A DNA stretch of 64,000 bases from an uncultured Granulosicoccaceae bacterium (GTDB taxonomy: Bacteria; Pseudomonadota; Gammaproteobacteria; Granulosicoccales; Granulosicoccaceae). Positions 52,057 to 61,483 of the stretch are shown piece after piece. A program made the translations under genes and the position numbers. Position 1 is the first letter of the stretch, and every line of letters starts with the position of its first letter. Under the pieces are notes generated by a model. The model was not told where the DNA came from, searched no databases, and worked only from the letters and a program-made list of their open reading frames with translations. Where the stretch lies: assembly GCA_937930305.1 (NCBI GenBank), contig CALGLE010000002.1, positions 62,001 to 126,000 of the forward strand, read 5' to 3'.

Positions 52057-52764
52057 TCAGCCAGGATTTGTGTGCTCTTCGAGACGATACCCGTGCTGAT
52101 ATATAGACGTTAGCTTCCAGCGTTCAGTGGCTAACAAATTTAGCTTTTTACGCAGACGACTTGCGTGGGTATCTACCGTGCGCGTATTCAGTTCAGCGGA
52201 TGTGCCCCACACAGATGTCAGCAGGTGTTGCCGTGATAACACACGCCCTCGATTACGGAACAAGAACAACGCAAGTTCATATTCTTTTTCCGTAAGTTTA
52301 ATTGGTTCATCGTTTAGCAGAACTTCTCGATTGGACGTATTAAACACATACGGGGGACATTCAAGCACTTCAGATTCGGGTTGCGCGCGGCGAGCCAAAG
52401 CGTATAAGCGCGCCAATAACTCATGCTGACGCACCGGTTTTGATAGGTAATCGTCAGCGCCCGCTTGTAACGCGGTGACGATGTCCTCTTCCGCAACGCG
52501 TGAGGTAACAAAAATGATCGGGATGTCGCTAGTCAGTGTTTTACGCACCCAATTTAAAACCTCCAGCCCAGAGCTTCCGGTGGTCAGCATCCAATCAAGA
52601 ATGATGACGTCGTAGCTGGATTTGCGAAACGCACGTTGGAACTCATCCGCAGATGAATAAACGCTGCACAAATATCCACGATCTTCAATCCATCCACTGA
52701 CTTTTGCAGATTGCTCGGGATCGTCTTCAAGCAATGCAATTCGCAGTGCGGGTCGGTCTGCCAT
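52057..52764 (-). CDS. OmpR-family response regulator
   Basis: 235 residues. Receiver domain (about 8-125) with acidic pair in LLEDDPEQSA, phospho-acceptor Asp in VIILDWMLTT and Lys in DDYLSKPVR; the C-terminal winged helix (about 140-230) carries KLTEKEYELALFLFRNRGRV and VDTHASRLRKKLNL. It is first in the operon and pairs with the CHASE2 kinase. Target genes unknown. Confidence 0.95.
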   Translation of the reverse strand: MADRPALRIALLEDDPEQSAKVSGWIEDRGYLCSVYSSADEFQRAFRKSSYDVIILDWMLTTGSSGLEVLNWVRKTLTSDIPIIFVTSRVAEEDIVTALQAGADDYLSKPVRQHELLARLYALARRAQPESEVLECPPYVFNTSNREVLLNDEPIKLTEKEYELALFLFRNRGRVLSRQHLLTSVWGTSAELNTRTVDTHASRLRKKLNLLATERWKLTSIYQHGYRLEEHTNPG

Positions 52765-52933
52765 GAACCACTCCTGAACTAAGTGCTACGAGCCATTGCG
52801 GGTAAGTGAATAAAAAACAATGACACAGAATTTCTAATTGTACCAACTTGAACGCTATTGATACACACAGAATTGCTTCGAATATCGGTTAAGTCTTTGA
52901 TATGTGTCCTATTTTGCGCGAGATTCGCACAAT
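52765..52933. other. spacer upstream of the response regulator gene
   Basis: 169 bp between the deoxynucleoside kinase stop and the OmpR-type regulator start. It is AT-rich and presumably carries the regulator's promoter; no operator or terminator could be assigned. Confidence 0.35.
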
Positions 52934-53575
52934 TTAAGAGGTGGCCGAGGCAATCGGATTCACGAAGTGGCGTCCACCGTCAACGGAGCGAATGCGTTCT
53001 ACCAGCATCTCAAAGTCGGCGGGGCTGTCTGCCAGGTTAATTTCGGCGGCATTAACGATTAACAAAGGAGATGCATCATATTGGTGGAAAAACCGTTCAT
53101 ACAACTCGATCAATCGCTGCAAGTAGCGACTTTCAATACGCTGTTCGTGTTTTAGCCCGCGACGCTCGATGCGCTGAACCAATCGTTCCAGCGGGGCTTG
53201 TAGGTACACGACTAAATCGGGTTTGGGCAAATTGTGCGTGGTGCGCTCGAACAATGCAGAGTACATCTGCCATTCCGATTCATCTAGGGTGAGTTCGGCG
53301 AACAGGCGATCTTTCTCAAACATGAAATCCGCCACCACCGGTCGTGTTTCATCAGTAACACGCGCCGCTTCCATGGCCTCCAGGCGAGACACTAAAAAGT
53401 GCATCTGGGTATGAAAGGCGACCCGATCAGGCTGTTGATAAAAAGCTTTCAGATACGGGTTAATGGCGTCGGAATCGGCCAAGTACCGGCCCCGCACAGC
53501 CGCACTCAACTTTTTTGCCAATGTGGTTTTACCCACGCCAATGGGCCCTTCCACAGCGATGTATTGATATTTCAT
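52934..53575 (-). CDS. deoxynucleoside kinase
   Basis: 213 residues, dNK/deoxyguanosine-deoxyadenosine kinase family. P-loop EGPIGVGKTTLAKKL (9-23), a DRY/ERS-like region MFEKDRLFAELTLDE, and the LID motif RIERRGLKHEQRI with arginines. Phosphorylates deoxynucleosides for salvage in the cytosol. It follows folK by 42 bp, in the place where many relatives have panB. Exact base preference unknown. Confidence 0.88.
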   Translation of the reverse strand: MKYQYIAVEGPIGVGKTTLAKKLSAAVRGRYLADSDAINPYLKAFYQQPDRVAFHTQMHFLVSRLEAMEAARVTDETRPVVADFMFEKDRLFAELTLDESEWQMYSALFERTTHNLPKPDLVVYLQAPLERLVQRIERRGLKHEQRIESRYLQRLIELYERFFHQYDASPLLIVNAAEINLADSPADFEMLVERIRSVDGGRHFVNPIASATS

Positions 53576-53617
53576 TCAATCACTCTTCACAGCCGGAACT
53601 TCACAGAAACGACCCGC

Positions 53618-54157
53618 CTAAGCTGGGCGAATGCCCAAGGTGTCAACGATGGCTAATAATTCTGCCACAGGCCCAAGCCCCGGAACGAATAATTCGGCGT
53701 TCAAGTCAAACAAGGGCTGTAATACAAACGAACGTTCTGCAATACCTGCGTGCGGCACAATCAAACGTTCATCTTGAATGCACTCATCACCGTAAAGCAA
53801 AATATCCAAATCCAAAGTTCGTGCTTGCCAGCGTAATGCTGTTATGGCCGCGGGCTGTTCAGGACGACATCGCCCTTGTTCTATCTCAATGGCTTGCAAC
53901 CGATCCAACAAGGCATGAGGCGCAAGGGATGTGACCAAGGAACACACTGAATTTAAATAATCCGGCTGATCCGGTGGGCCCATCGGATCGGTTAAATAAC
54001 GTGGCGACTCTTTGACATCCGTGATACCGGCAGCCATGTGCAATGCGGCAACAGCCGCATCGAGATGAGCGTGGCTGTCGCCTAAGTTACTGCCCAGCGC
54101 CACATACGCCTGGGTGTGGGTGGTCAATCTGGGGTCAACCTTCAGAGCCGCCCGCAT
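53618..54157 (-). CDS. folK: 6-hydroxymethyl-7,8-dihydropterin pyrophosphokinase
   Basis: Folate pathway enzyme, about 179 residues from ATG 54157. Motifs YVALGSNLGDS, DQPDYLNSVCSL, RWQARTLDLDILLYGDE and PHAGIAERSFVLQPL are complete. The start overlaps the pcnB 3' end by 23 bp; the longer reading from 54226 runs further into the pcnB tail and is less likely. The overlap suggests coupled expression with pcnB. Confidence 0.94.
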   Translation of the reverse strand: MRAALKVDPRLTTHTQAYVALGSNLGDSHAHLDAAVAALHMAAGITDVKESPRYLTDPMGPPDQPDYLNSVCSLVTSLAPHALLDRLQAIEIEQGRCRPEQPAAITALRWQARTLDLDILLYGDECIQDERLIVPHAGIAERSFVLQPLFDLNAELFVPGLGPVAELLAIVDTLGIRPA

Positions 54158-56255
54158 TGCCGGGAGCTGAAGACTCTCCACCGCTGCGTGGGCGACGGGT
54201 GCGAGAACGACGCCGGCGCTGGCCATTCATCCCCTGACCACCGCCTTTTTTGGACGCTGTTTTCTTACCGCTAGCCCGCTGGGCTTGACCGTCGCTGGCC
54301 TGAGTCCCTTGACCATTGCCCGCATTATTCGCTTGGGCATTGTCCGGACGACGCCGTGCGCTGCGTTTTTTACGCCGTGGCTGACCGGAACCTGCGTTGC
54401 TGGCGTTGCCATTGGCGTTTCCGTGCGAATTCGCATTACGCCGACGCGCCTGACCTTGGTTGTTGCCGTGAGGGCGCCGCCGACCACCGCGCTGATGAGC
54501 TTGACCTTGCACACCCAATAACTCGGCTGTGTCGCGGTTAGCGTTGTGCTCTGGCTGAATGTCATCGTAAATGGTGTACGTGTCTTCGGGCTCATCGGGC
54601 ACGGCGCGGTTGCCACGATTGTCGTCATCCCAATTTTCGTGACTTGCGGCAGATTGACGACGCTGGGGCCTTTGGCGATTGCCGGCGTTGTCGTTGTCTT
54701 GATTGCGGTTATTGGACCTTGGGCCTCGGCTATTGCCGCGATTGTCGCCTGAATTGCTACGTGCTTGACCGCGCTGCCGATTACCCGCGCCGTCGTTGGT
54801 TCCTGGGTTATCCGCTTGGCTGGATTGCTCGCCGGGGTTCTCAGCTGGCGCTTTTTCAGAACTCGCATTTTTATCGCGTGATTGACCGCCACGTTGACGT
54901 GGTTTACGGTTTCTATCACGAGAATTTTTACGATCGTTACTCGGCGGAACCGGCACCACTAAGTTTTCCAATTGCTCTGGGGATTCACCCCAATAGCCTT
55001 CAATCACCGGCTTGTTTTCAATCAGCTGTTCACGTACTTCATTATGCGAGCGCTGGATTTCTGTCCACCATTCTGCCAACGGCTGAAGCCGTTCATCAAT
55101 GGTGGCGCGCAGCAATAGAAAATCGTAAGCGGCACGAAAGCGGCGATTTTGAATAAGCTGATCAAGATCTTCCATCGGCCCGTGTTCTAACAACAATTGC
55201 AAAGCCCAAACTTCTCGCATCGGCTCAGAGATTCGACGTGGAATAGCGATGATGCGCACTTGTTCGGCCGTTACAGAATCTGCAGCAGCACCGATAGCAT
55301 CCGCCACGGCCATGCCATCGGCCACGTGCATGCGTGCACGTTGTTCAACATCAGGCCACAGCATAAAACTCAATAAGTAGTAAGGTGTTATCGGTTTACC
55401 GGCCGCCACTCGTGCATCGGTATTTTGCAGCGCTGTGGTTAATAGCTCTTCCAAACCAACCGTATCGTTTTCCAACCGGGGAGCAAGCAATGGAAACAAA
55501 TACGGCAGCAGCCCATGCTCTCGCACCGAATTGAAACTGTTTTCAGCATAACCACCTTGAAACAGCTTCAGCATCTCTTCAAACAAGCGAGCGGCGGGAA
55601 CTTCGGCTAAGGCGTGCCGCGTTTTCTCCATGGCAGCCAAGGTGTCTTTATGAATCTCAAAGTTTAACTTTGCACTGAGTCGAGCGGCACGTAGAACGCG
55701 AACCGGATCTTCTTCACAACGGGTAATCGGATCGCCAATTAAACGAAACACCCCATCACGCATATCATTCAAACCACCACAATAATCGGTGATGGAATCG
55801 TTTGCGATGTTGTAGTAGAGCGCGTTTACGGAAAAATCTCGACGAATCGCATCTTCTTCCACACTACCAAACACGTTATCACGAACTATTTGGCCAGCAT
55901 CGCCTACCTCACCGCCATCACCTTTATCATGACCTGCCCGAAAGGTGGCCACCTCGATGACATCGCGCCCAAACAAGACATGAACCAGGCGAAATCGACG
56001 GCCGATAATGCGCGAGTTTCGAAACAGTTCTCGCACCTCTTCGGGACTGGCATCTGTGGCCACATCAAAATCTTTTGGGCGTTGACCTACCAGCGCATCG
56101 CGCACGCCACCACCCACTAAAAAGGCATCAAAGCCGCCATCAATTAATCGATTGAGCACTTTGAGAGCGTTATTACTGATCATGTCTTGCGACATGTCGT
56201 GATCGTCTGCGCCCAATACTTCAATTGTCGATTCGGTCTTCACGGATTTCGCCAT
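54135..56255 (-). CDS. pcnB: poly(A) polymerase I with long low-complexity tail
   Basis: 706 residues, against about 450-470 usual. The catalytic head (FDAFLVGGGVRDALVGQRPK with DFDVATDA) and RNA-binding domains (about 20-430: RCEEDPVRVLRAARLSAKLN) are canonical. The remaining 250 or more residues are a disordered tail rich in Asn, Gly, Arg, Gln and Ser (for example RGNSRGPRSNNRNQDN and RRKKRSARRRP). PcnB adds poly(A) tails to RNAs for decay; the tail may bind RNA or promote phase separation. It precedes folK and follows hslR. Confidence 0.93.
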   Translation of the reverse strand: MAKSVKTESTIEVLGADDHDMSQDMISNNALKVLNRLIDGGFDAFLVGGGVRDALVGQRPKDFDVATDASPEEVRELFRNSRIIGRRFRLVHVLFGRDVIEVATFRAGHDKGDGGEVGDAGQIVRDNVFGSVEEDAIRRDFSVNALYYNIANDSITDYCGGLNDMRDGVFRLIGDPITRCEEDPVRVLRAARLSAKLNFEIHKDTLAAMEKTRHALAEVPAARLFEEMLKLFQGGYAENSFNSVREHGLLPYLFPLLAPRLENDTVGLEELLTTALQNTDARVAAGKPITPYYLLSFMLWPDVEQRARMHVADGMAVADAIGAAADSVTAEQVRIIAIPRRISEPMREVWALQLLLEHGPMEDLDQLIQNRRFRAAYDFLLLRATIDERLQPLAEWWTEIQRSHNEVREQLIENKPVIEGYWGESPEQLENLVVPVPPSNDRKNSRDRNRKPRQRGGQSRDKNASSEKAPAENPGEQSSQADNPGTNDGAGNRQRGQARSNSGDNRGNSRGPRSNNRNQDNDNAGNRQRPQRRQSAASHENWDDDNRGNRAVPDEPEDTYTIYDDIQPEHNANRDTAELLGVQGQAHQRGGRRRPHGNNQGQARRRNANSHGNANGNASNAGSGQPRRKKRSARRRPDNAQANNAGNGQGTQASDGQAQRASGKKTASKKGGGQGMNGQRRRRSRTRRPRSGGESSAPGNAGGSEG

Positions 56256-56258
56256 GTG

Positions 56259-56696
56259 TTATTCATCACCGGTTTGTACATGGTTGCGTTGTTCCTTAAA
56301 CGAGCGGATCTGGCGACGCTGCTTTTTGGTTGGCCGGCCTTCTCCCGCCAGCCCCAAGCGGGCTTCTCTGTCAGCACGAGCTTCCAGCCGCTGTTTTTCA
56401 CGCGCAGCTTTACTCTCGTCAGTTTCCAGATACAACTGTTGCGCGTCACTTGCCGAGCGGCGCTTATCGGACAAGGCTAAAACCTGAATCCGAAATTCAT
56501 AGGGCGGCTTTTCAATGCTGAGCATTTCGCCCAACTGTATCTGCCGCGACGGCTTCACCGACTGGCCGTCTATTTGAACGCGATTCTTATTGATGGCATC
56601 AGTTGCCAAACTGCGCGTCTTAAAAAATCTAGCAGCCCACAGCCACTTGTCTATGCGTACTTTGCTAGCTGCTTCTGTGTTGGGCTCGTGCTTCAC
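56259..56696 (-). CDS. hslR: S4-domain RNA-binding heat shock protein Hsp15
   Basis: 145 residues. The S4 domain is at about 10-65 (VRIDKWLWAARFFKTRSLAT, KNRVQIDGQSVKPSRQI), followed by a basic C-terminal helix (EARADREARLGLAG, RPTKKQRRQIRSFK). Hsp15 binds stalled 50S subunits carrying nascent chains. It ends 3 bp before the pcnB start, so the two may be co-transcribed. Confidence 0.93.
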   Translation of the reverse strand: MKHEPNTEAASKVRIDKWLWAARFFKTRSLATDAINKNRVQIDGQSVKPSRQIQLGEMLSIEKPPYEFRIQVLALSDKRRSASDAQQLYLETDESKAAREKQRLEARADREARLGLAGEGRPTKKQRRQIRSFKEQRNHVQTGDE

Positions 56697-56793
56697 GATT
56701 AAACCCCCACCCGCTTAGGACAGTATACTGCCTCTGACCGGCTTCGCGCGAATTCGATACGAATTCGCGCCCAAACCAAGGAAAACTTTGCCC

Positions 56794-57075
56794 ATGCAGT
56801 GCTTCGTGTACCGCAGCTCTCTGAAAGACGGACTTTATGTCTACCTAGTCGAAGAAGAGGGTTTAGAAAAACTGCCTGGCCCCGTGTTAAAACAGCTAGG
56901 CGAACCTGAATTTGCGATGTCCATTGACCTATCAAAACGCAAATCGCTTGGCCATGAGGACATTACTACAGTGCGTAAAAACCTCGCTGACCAAGGTTTT
57001 CATGTTCAGATGCCTCGCAGCATAGAACACTTGATGGAGCAAGCGGCTCGCGAGAGTCGTAAAGACCCAAAATAA
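56794..57075 (+). CDS. ycgL: YcgL family protein
   Basis: 93 residues from ATG 56794 (MQCFVYRSSLKDGLYVYL). The family core LPGPVLKQLGEPEFAMSIDL and the ending DQGFHVQMP match UPF0745/YcgL proteins. Function is not known in detail. It diverges from hslR across about 97 bp that contains GAATTCG(A/C) repeats near 56750-56770. Confidence 0.9.
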   Translation: MQCFVYRSSLKDGLYVYLVEEEGLEKLPGPVLKQLGEPEFAMSIDLSKRKSLGHEDITTVRKNLADQGFHVQMPRSIEHLMEQAARESRKDPK

Positions 57076-57118
57076 CGTAACCGCGATTTTGTGCTTAACG
57101 TGGGCAACGTTAAACCAT

Positions 57119-57727
57119 TTACTTAACGTACTGCAATTTGCTCTCGTTGGACGAAAACCACGCAGCCAATTCAGCAATCTCGGCATCGGTTAGTTTCGCT
57201 GATGCACCCATGATGGCGTTTTGACGTTCACCGGATCGATACTGTTGCAAAGCTTGTACAAGGTAATCTTCGTACTGGCCAGCCAATATCGGAAATGTGG
57301 GTGTAGTGGAATTCCCATCAGGGCCATGACACGCTGCACACCCTTTTTCTGTAGAGATCGCGCCACCGTCAGCAGAATCTGAGCCCGCATAGTCGCTGCC
57401 CTTCGCTGCGAAATAGGCGGAAATGTCGGCGATGTCTTGATCGCTAAGATTGGCTGCATTCGCCTGCATGGTTGGGTGTGAGCGAGTTTTACTGCGGTAA
57501 GCCTGCAATGCTGCCACCAGATAAGTTTCATGCTGACCAGCAACGCGCGGCACCTTGTAGGTGGGGTAGGTGTTGACGTAATGCTCAACTCCGTGACAAC
57601 CCAAACACGTGTAGGCTTTTGTCTCACCCGCGGCAGCGTCGCCAGCCGCGACGGCGCTTTGGCCTGAGGCAAATAAAAGTGCTGCCGTGCATAAGGCGCT
57701 AAGGGACAGACGTTGCATCAGTAGTTT
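57119..57727 (-). CDS. diheme cytochrome c4
   Basis: About 202 residues from ATG 57727. A Sec signal (LLFASGQSAVA) is followed by two cytochrome c domains of about 85 residues. Heme sites CLGCH and CAACH are present; candidate axial Met residues follow in HPTMQANAANLSDQD and NAIMGASAKLTDAE. Periplasmic electron carrier to terminal oxidases. It converges with ycgL. Confidence 0.93.
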   Translation of the reverse strand, partial: KLLMQRLSLSALCTAALLFASGQSAVAAGDAAAGETKAYTCLGCHGVEHYVNTYPTYKVPRVAGQHETYLVAALQAYRSKTRSHPTMQANAANLSDQDIADISAYFAAKGSDYAGSDSADGGAISTEKGCAACHGPDGNSTTPTFPILAGQYEDYLVQALQQYRSGERQNAIMGASAKLTDAEIAELAAWFSSNESKLQYVK

Positions 57728-57794
57728 CATGTGTCGGCTAAAAACCTTCAAAGTCAAATTATTTCAGTACCGCAGCTAAGGCGTGAGTCTAGCA

Positions 57795-59735
57795 TCACAC
57801 ATCAGCCGTTTCAGGCTGCATAGCTACAAACATCTCATTCATGCGTTTTACAAAACCCGCACCATCCGCAAGCTGACCGCCTTCCGCCAACATGGCTTGA
57901 TCGAGCAACAGGCGCGACCAATCAGCAAACCGGTCATCATCCTGTTCGCGATCGAGTAAATCCAGTATCGGATGGGTGGGGTTCACCTCTAACACCGGCT
58001 TAGTGGCTGGCATTTCATGACCCGCTTGCTTGAGCAACTGTTGCATGTGCAGAGCCATATCGTGCTCACCCATAACTACACAGGCTGGCGAGGACGTTAA
58101 ACGCGTTGAGGCGCGAACATCGCTGGTGTCTTCTGCAAGCACCGCCTTAATGCGCTTAATCAACGGCTCAGCATCGGCCGCTTGCTTTTCCTTCTCAGCC
58201 TTTGTCTCACTGTTTTCTGCAGCATTACCCACGCCATCTAGGTCTAAATCGCCTTTGGCGATAGACACAAACGACTTACCTTCGTATTCACTGAGGTAGC
58301 CCATCATCCATTCGTCCACGCGATCGTGCATCAACAACACCTCGATGCCTTTATCACGGAAAATTTCTAAATGCGGACTGTTGTTCGCTGCCGAATAGCT
58401 ATCAGCGGTAATGTAGTAAATTTTGTCCTGACCCGATTGCATCCGGGCCAAGTAATCGTCGATGCCTGTTAACTCACCTTCGGTTCCGGTGTGTGTGGTG
58501 TCGAAACGGTAGAGCTTAGCCACCTCATCCTTATTACTCGGATCTTCGCCAGGGGCTTCTTTCAAACAGTTTCCAAACTGCGTCCAAAACTCTTTAAATT
58601 CTTCGGGCTTTTTCTCTGCCAAGTCGCTCAGCATAGCCAACACTTTTTTCACAGAAGCACGACGAATGCTGTCAATAATTTTGTTGTCTTGCAGAATTTC
58701 GCGAGAAACATTCAGCGGTAAGTCGTTGCTGTCAACCAGACCGCGAACAAAGCGCAAATAACGCGGCATCAATTTTTCAGCGTCATCCATGATGAACACA
58801 CGTTGAACGAACAACTTGATACCGTTCTTTGGCGTCATGGATTCGTACAGATCAAACGGCGCACGCTTAGGCACATACAACAACGAGGTGTACTCGTAGT
58901 TACCTTCAACGCGATTATGGCTCCACGCTAGCGGGTCTTCATAATCGTTACAAACCTGCTTGTAGAACGACTGGTATTCCTCATCACTGACGTCATTTTT
59001 GGAACGCGTCCAAAGGGCTGAAGCCGCATTGACTTGCTGTAACTCAGGCTCTTTTGGCGCCTCAGCTTCTTCACCTTCTTCTGGCTCTACCGGAGGTGGC
59101 AGCTGTTCCAGCATCATGATGGGAAAGGTGACGTGATCAGAATACTTCTTAACGATACTGTGCAGCTGCCAGTGATCCACGTACTGCTTGTGCTCGTCCT
59201 TAACGTGCAAGGTTACGATGGTGCCGCGTTGTTCTTGAGTGACTGAATCCAGTGTGTAACCACCGGTACCATCGGAAGACCACATCACGGCATCAGATGC
59301 ATCCGCACCGGCGCGTCGTGTTTGCAAATCGACTTTATCGGCGATAACAAAGGCGGAATAAAAACCCACGCCAAATTGACCAATTAAGGCCGAGTCGGTT
59401 TTTTGATCCCCAGTCAGGGATTCTAAAAATTGTTTGGTGCCCGACTTAGCAATGGTGCCAATGTTCTGCACCACCTCTTCCCGGCTCATACCAATGCCGT
59501 TATCGCTGACCGTGATGGTGCCTGCCTCAGAATCGAAGCTCACCACAATATTCAGATCGGGATCCGATTCGAGCAGAGACGCATCAGACACGGCCTCAAA
59601 TCTCAGCTTATCGCAGGCATCGGAGCTGTTAGAAATGAGCTCACGAAGAAAGATTTCTGGATTGCTGTACAGCGAATGAATCATCAACTGCAGAAGTTGG
59701 CTAACTTCTGCTTCAAATTTCATTTCTTCAGACAT
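57795..59735 (-). CDS. htpG: Hsp90 chaperone HtpG
   Basis: 646 residues from ATG 59735 (MSEEMKFEAEVSQLLQLM). The GHKL ATPase motifs are complete: ELISNSSDACDKLR, SDNGIGMSREEVV, GQFGVGFYSAFV and GTIVTLHVKDE. Middle and C-terminal domains are full length, with an acidic insert EPEEGEEAEAPKEPE near 215. ATP-dependent cytosolic chaperone. It lies downstream of the rplS operon with a 76-bp gap. Confidence 0.98.
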   Translation of the reverse strand: MSEEMKFEAEVSQLLQLMIHSLYSNPEIFLRELISNSSDACDKLRFEAVSDASLLESDPDLNIVVSFDSEAGTITVSDNGIGMSREEVVQNIGTIAKSGTKQFLESLTGDQKTDSALIGQFGVGFYSAFVIADKVDLQTRRAGADASDAVMWSSDGTGGYTLDSVTQEQRGTIVTLHVKDEHKQYVDHWQLHSIVKKYSDHVTFPIMMLEQLPPPVEPEEGEEAEAPKEPELQQVNAASALWTRSKNDVSDEEYQSFYKQVCNDYEDPLAWSHNRVEGNYEYTSLLYVPKRAPFDLYESMTPKNGIKLFVQRVFIMDDAEKLMPRYLRFVRGLVDSNDLPLNVSREILQDNKIIDSIRRASVKKVLAMLSDLAEKKPEEFKEFWTQFGNCLKEAPGEDPSNKDEVAKLYRFDTTHTGTEGELTGIDDYLARMQSGQDKIYYITADSYSAANNSPHLEIFRDKGIEVLLMHDRVDEWMMGYLSEYEGKSFVSIAKGDLDLDGVGNAAENSETKAEKEKQAADAEPLIKRIKAVLAEDTSDVRASTRLTSSPACVVMGEHDMALHMQQLLKQAGHEMPATKPVLEVNPTHPILDLLDREQDDDRFADWSRLLLDQAMLAEGGQLADGAGFVKRMNEMFVAMQPETADV

Positions 59736-59820
59736 GATTTCCATCTAAATAGCGGGTTAAAGAACGTGTTGCTATGTCTGAGGGCAAAGCCAGATTTTTA
59801 AAGCCCCCTACACAAAAACG

Positions 59821-60165
59821 TTACAGCTTTTCTTTAATTCGAGCAGCGCGCCCAGTTAAGCCACGTAGATAGTAAAGCTTGGCGCGGCGAACGTCACCCC
59901 GGCGCTTAACTTCAACGCTATCAACCAACGGGCTATAGGTTTGGAACACGCGCTCAACACCTTCGCCGTGAGAAATTTTTCGCACCGTGAAGGCTGAATT
60001 CAAACCGCGGTTGCGCTTTGCGATGACCACACCTTCAAAGGCCTGCAATCGCTCGCGGCTGCCTTCCTTAACTTTCACCTGCACAACGACGGTGTCGCCT
60101 GGGCCAAAGCTGGGAATTTCCTTGCCCATTTGCTCGGCATTAATTTCGTCGATGATATTGCTCAT
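59821..60165 (-). CDS. rplS: 50S ribosomal protein L19
   Basis: 114 residues, normal length. Signatures are [40 protein letters not shown] and [15 protein letters not shown]. Last gene of the rpsP-rimM-trmD-rplS operon, as in most proteobacteria. Confidence 0.99.
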   Translation of the reverse strand: MSNIIDEINAEQMGKEIPSFGPGDTVVVQVKVKEGSRERLQAFEGVVIAKRNRGLNSAFTVRKISHGEGVERVFQTYSPLVDSVEVKRRGDVRRAKLYYLRGLTGRAARIKEKL

Positions 60166-60195
60166 GTCTCAACCTGTACTTACGTTGTTTAAGAA

Positions 60196-60933
60196 TCAGA
60201 AATCCTCTGATTCAATTTTTTTCAGTAGCGCTCTGTCTGCTGGAGTCAAAGCCGATGATTGAATCAGCTCTGGCCGGCGCAAACGAGTTCTCGTTAAAGC
60301 CTGTTGCCGACGCCACAAAGCAATGGCTTTGTGGTCACCGGACATTAAAACGGGCGGCACCGCCATCCCGTTAAAAATCTCGGGCCGGGTGTAGTGCGGA
60401 CAGTCCAACCAGCCGCTTGCCGCAAAAGAATCTTGGCTTGCCGACTCGGGATGACCCAACACACCGGGCACTAATCTCGATACGGAATCGATCACAGCCG
60501 CCGCTGCCACCTCCCCGCCACTGAGCACAAAATCCCCCAGTGATACTTCCTCATCAACCGCGCTATCAATGATGCGCTCGTCAATGCCTTCATACCTACC
60601 ACACAACAGAATGACCGATTCTGCCTGACTGAACCGCGTTGCCGCAGCCTGGTTAAAAACCGACCCCTGCGGCGTTAGGTACACCACCTTCGCCTTCGGT
60701 AAACGTTGACGCAGCGTCCCGATGGCATCCATCGTGGGCTGCGGCGTCATCACCATCCCCGGCCCGCCACCAAACGGCCGATCATCCACCGTGCGATGTT
60801 TGTCGTGGGCATGGGATCGAGGCGATTCAGTGAATACGTCCACTTTACCGTCTCGAATTGCCCGTCCGACCACCCCTGCTTCCACAATGCCCATCAAGGC
60901 TTCAGGAAACAATGTCACCACACCGAACTGCAT
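60196..60933 (-). CDS. trmD: tRNA (guanine-37 N1)-methyltransferase
   Basis: 245 residues from ATG 60933 (MQFGVVTLFPEALMG). The SPOUT knot region carries VILLCGRYEGIDERI and DFVLSGGEVAAAAVID. Methylates G37 of tRNAs to keep the reading frame. The start shares one base with the rimM stop; rplS follows after 30 bp. Confidence 0.98.
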   Translation of the reverse strand: MQFGVVTLFPEALMGIVEAGVVGRAIRDGKVDVFTESPRSHAHDKHRTVDDRPFGGGPGMVMTPQPTMDAIGTLRQRLPKAKVVYLTPQGSVFNQAAATRFSQAESVILLCGRYEGIDERIIDSAVDEEVSLGDFVLSGGEVAAAAVIDSVSRLVPGVLGHPESASQDSFAASGWLDCPHYTRPEIFNGMAVPPVLMSGDHKAIALWRRQQALTRTRLRRPELIQSSALTPADRALLKKIESEDF

Positions 60934-61475
60934 TAGAAATCCGGATCCCAATCGACCACGATTTTCTGCTGTTCAATATTTACTTCAACAACCACATCCG
61001 GGCGCACCCATGGCACCAAAATGTTTGGCCCATTGGGCCGTTTTTCATCGTCTTGCAAAGGCCGCTCATCACGAACTTCCAACACATCGTTGGCGCCCGT
61101 CTCAAACAGTCGCGTTGTGATGCCAAAACGCACACCGCTGGTGTTGAACACTTCGCAGCCGATTAGATCCGTCCAGTAATACTCGTCGGCTTCCGTAGCC
61201 GGCAACATCGTTCTTGGAATGGCGATCTCGGTGCCACGAAGCTGTTCTGCTGCGTCCCGATCCTGCACTCCTTCGATTAACGCCAGCACATTTTTGGGAG
61301 TGTGCTGCGAATCAACTAACTTCGTTTCTTGCCAACCTTCGCGATGCTTAAGCCACCATGCAGGGTAACTTAAGATATTTTCGCGAGGCTGCGTATCAGA
61401 GTGGACCTTAATCCAACCCCGAACGCCATGCACACCAATAACGCGCCCTAACAACACCCATTGGGTGTCGTCCAA
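60933..61475 (-). CDS. rimM: 16S rRNA processing protein RimM
   Basis: 180 residues. N-terminal beta-barrel (LLGRVIGVHGVRGWIKVHSD) and C-terminal PRC-barrel domain (DEYYWTDLIGCEVF, DVLEVRDERPLQ). Helps mature the 30S head with S19. It lies 8 bp after rpsP in the conserved operon. Confidence 0.97.
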   Translation of the reverse strand: MDDTQWVLLGRVIGVHGVRGWIKVHSDTQPRENILSYPAWWLKHREGWQETKLVDSQHTPKNVLALIEGVQDRDAAEQLRGTEIAIPRTMLPATEADEYYWTDLIGCEVFNTSGVRFGITTRLFETGANDVLEVRDERPLQDDEKRPNGPNILVPWVRPDVVVEVNIEQQKIVVDWDPDF

Positions 61476-61483
61476 CGGGAGGC

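Noticed and set aside
54227-54919. A 230-codon open frame within the pcnB tail on the same strand
   Set aside because: It is a shifted-frame shadow of the biased low-complexity tail, with no domain or ribosome site.
56745-56775. GAATTCG repeats between hslR and ycgL as an operator
   Set aside because: A short imperfect palindrome (GCGAATTCGATACGAATTCGCG type) in a divergent promoter; not repeated elsewhere in a way that supports a regulator.
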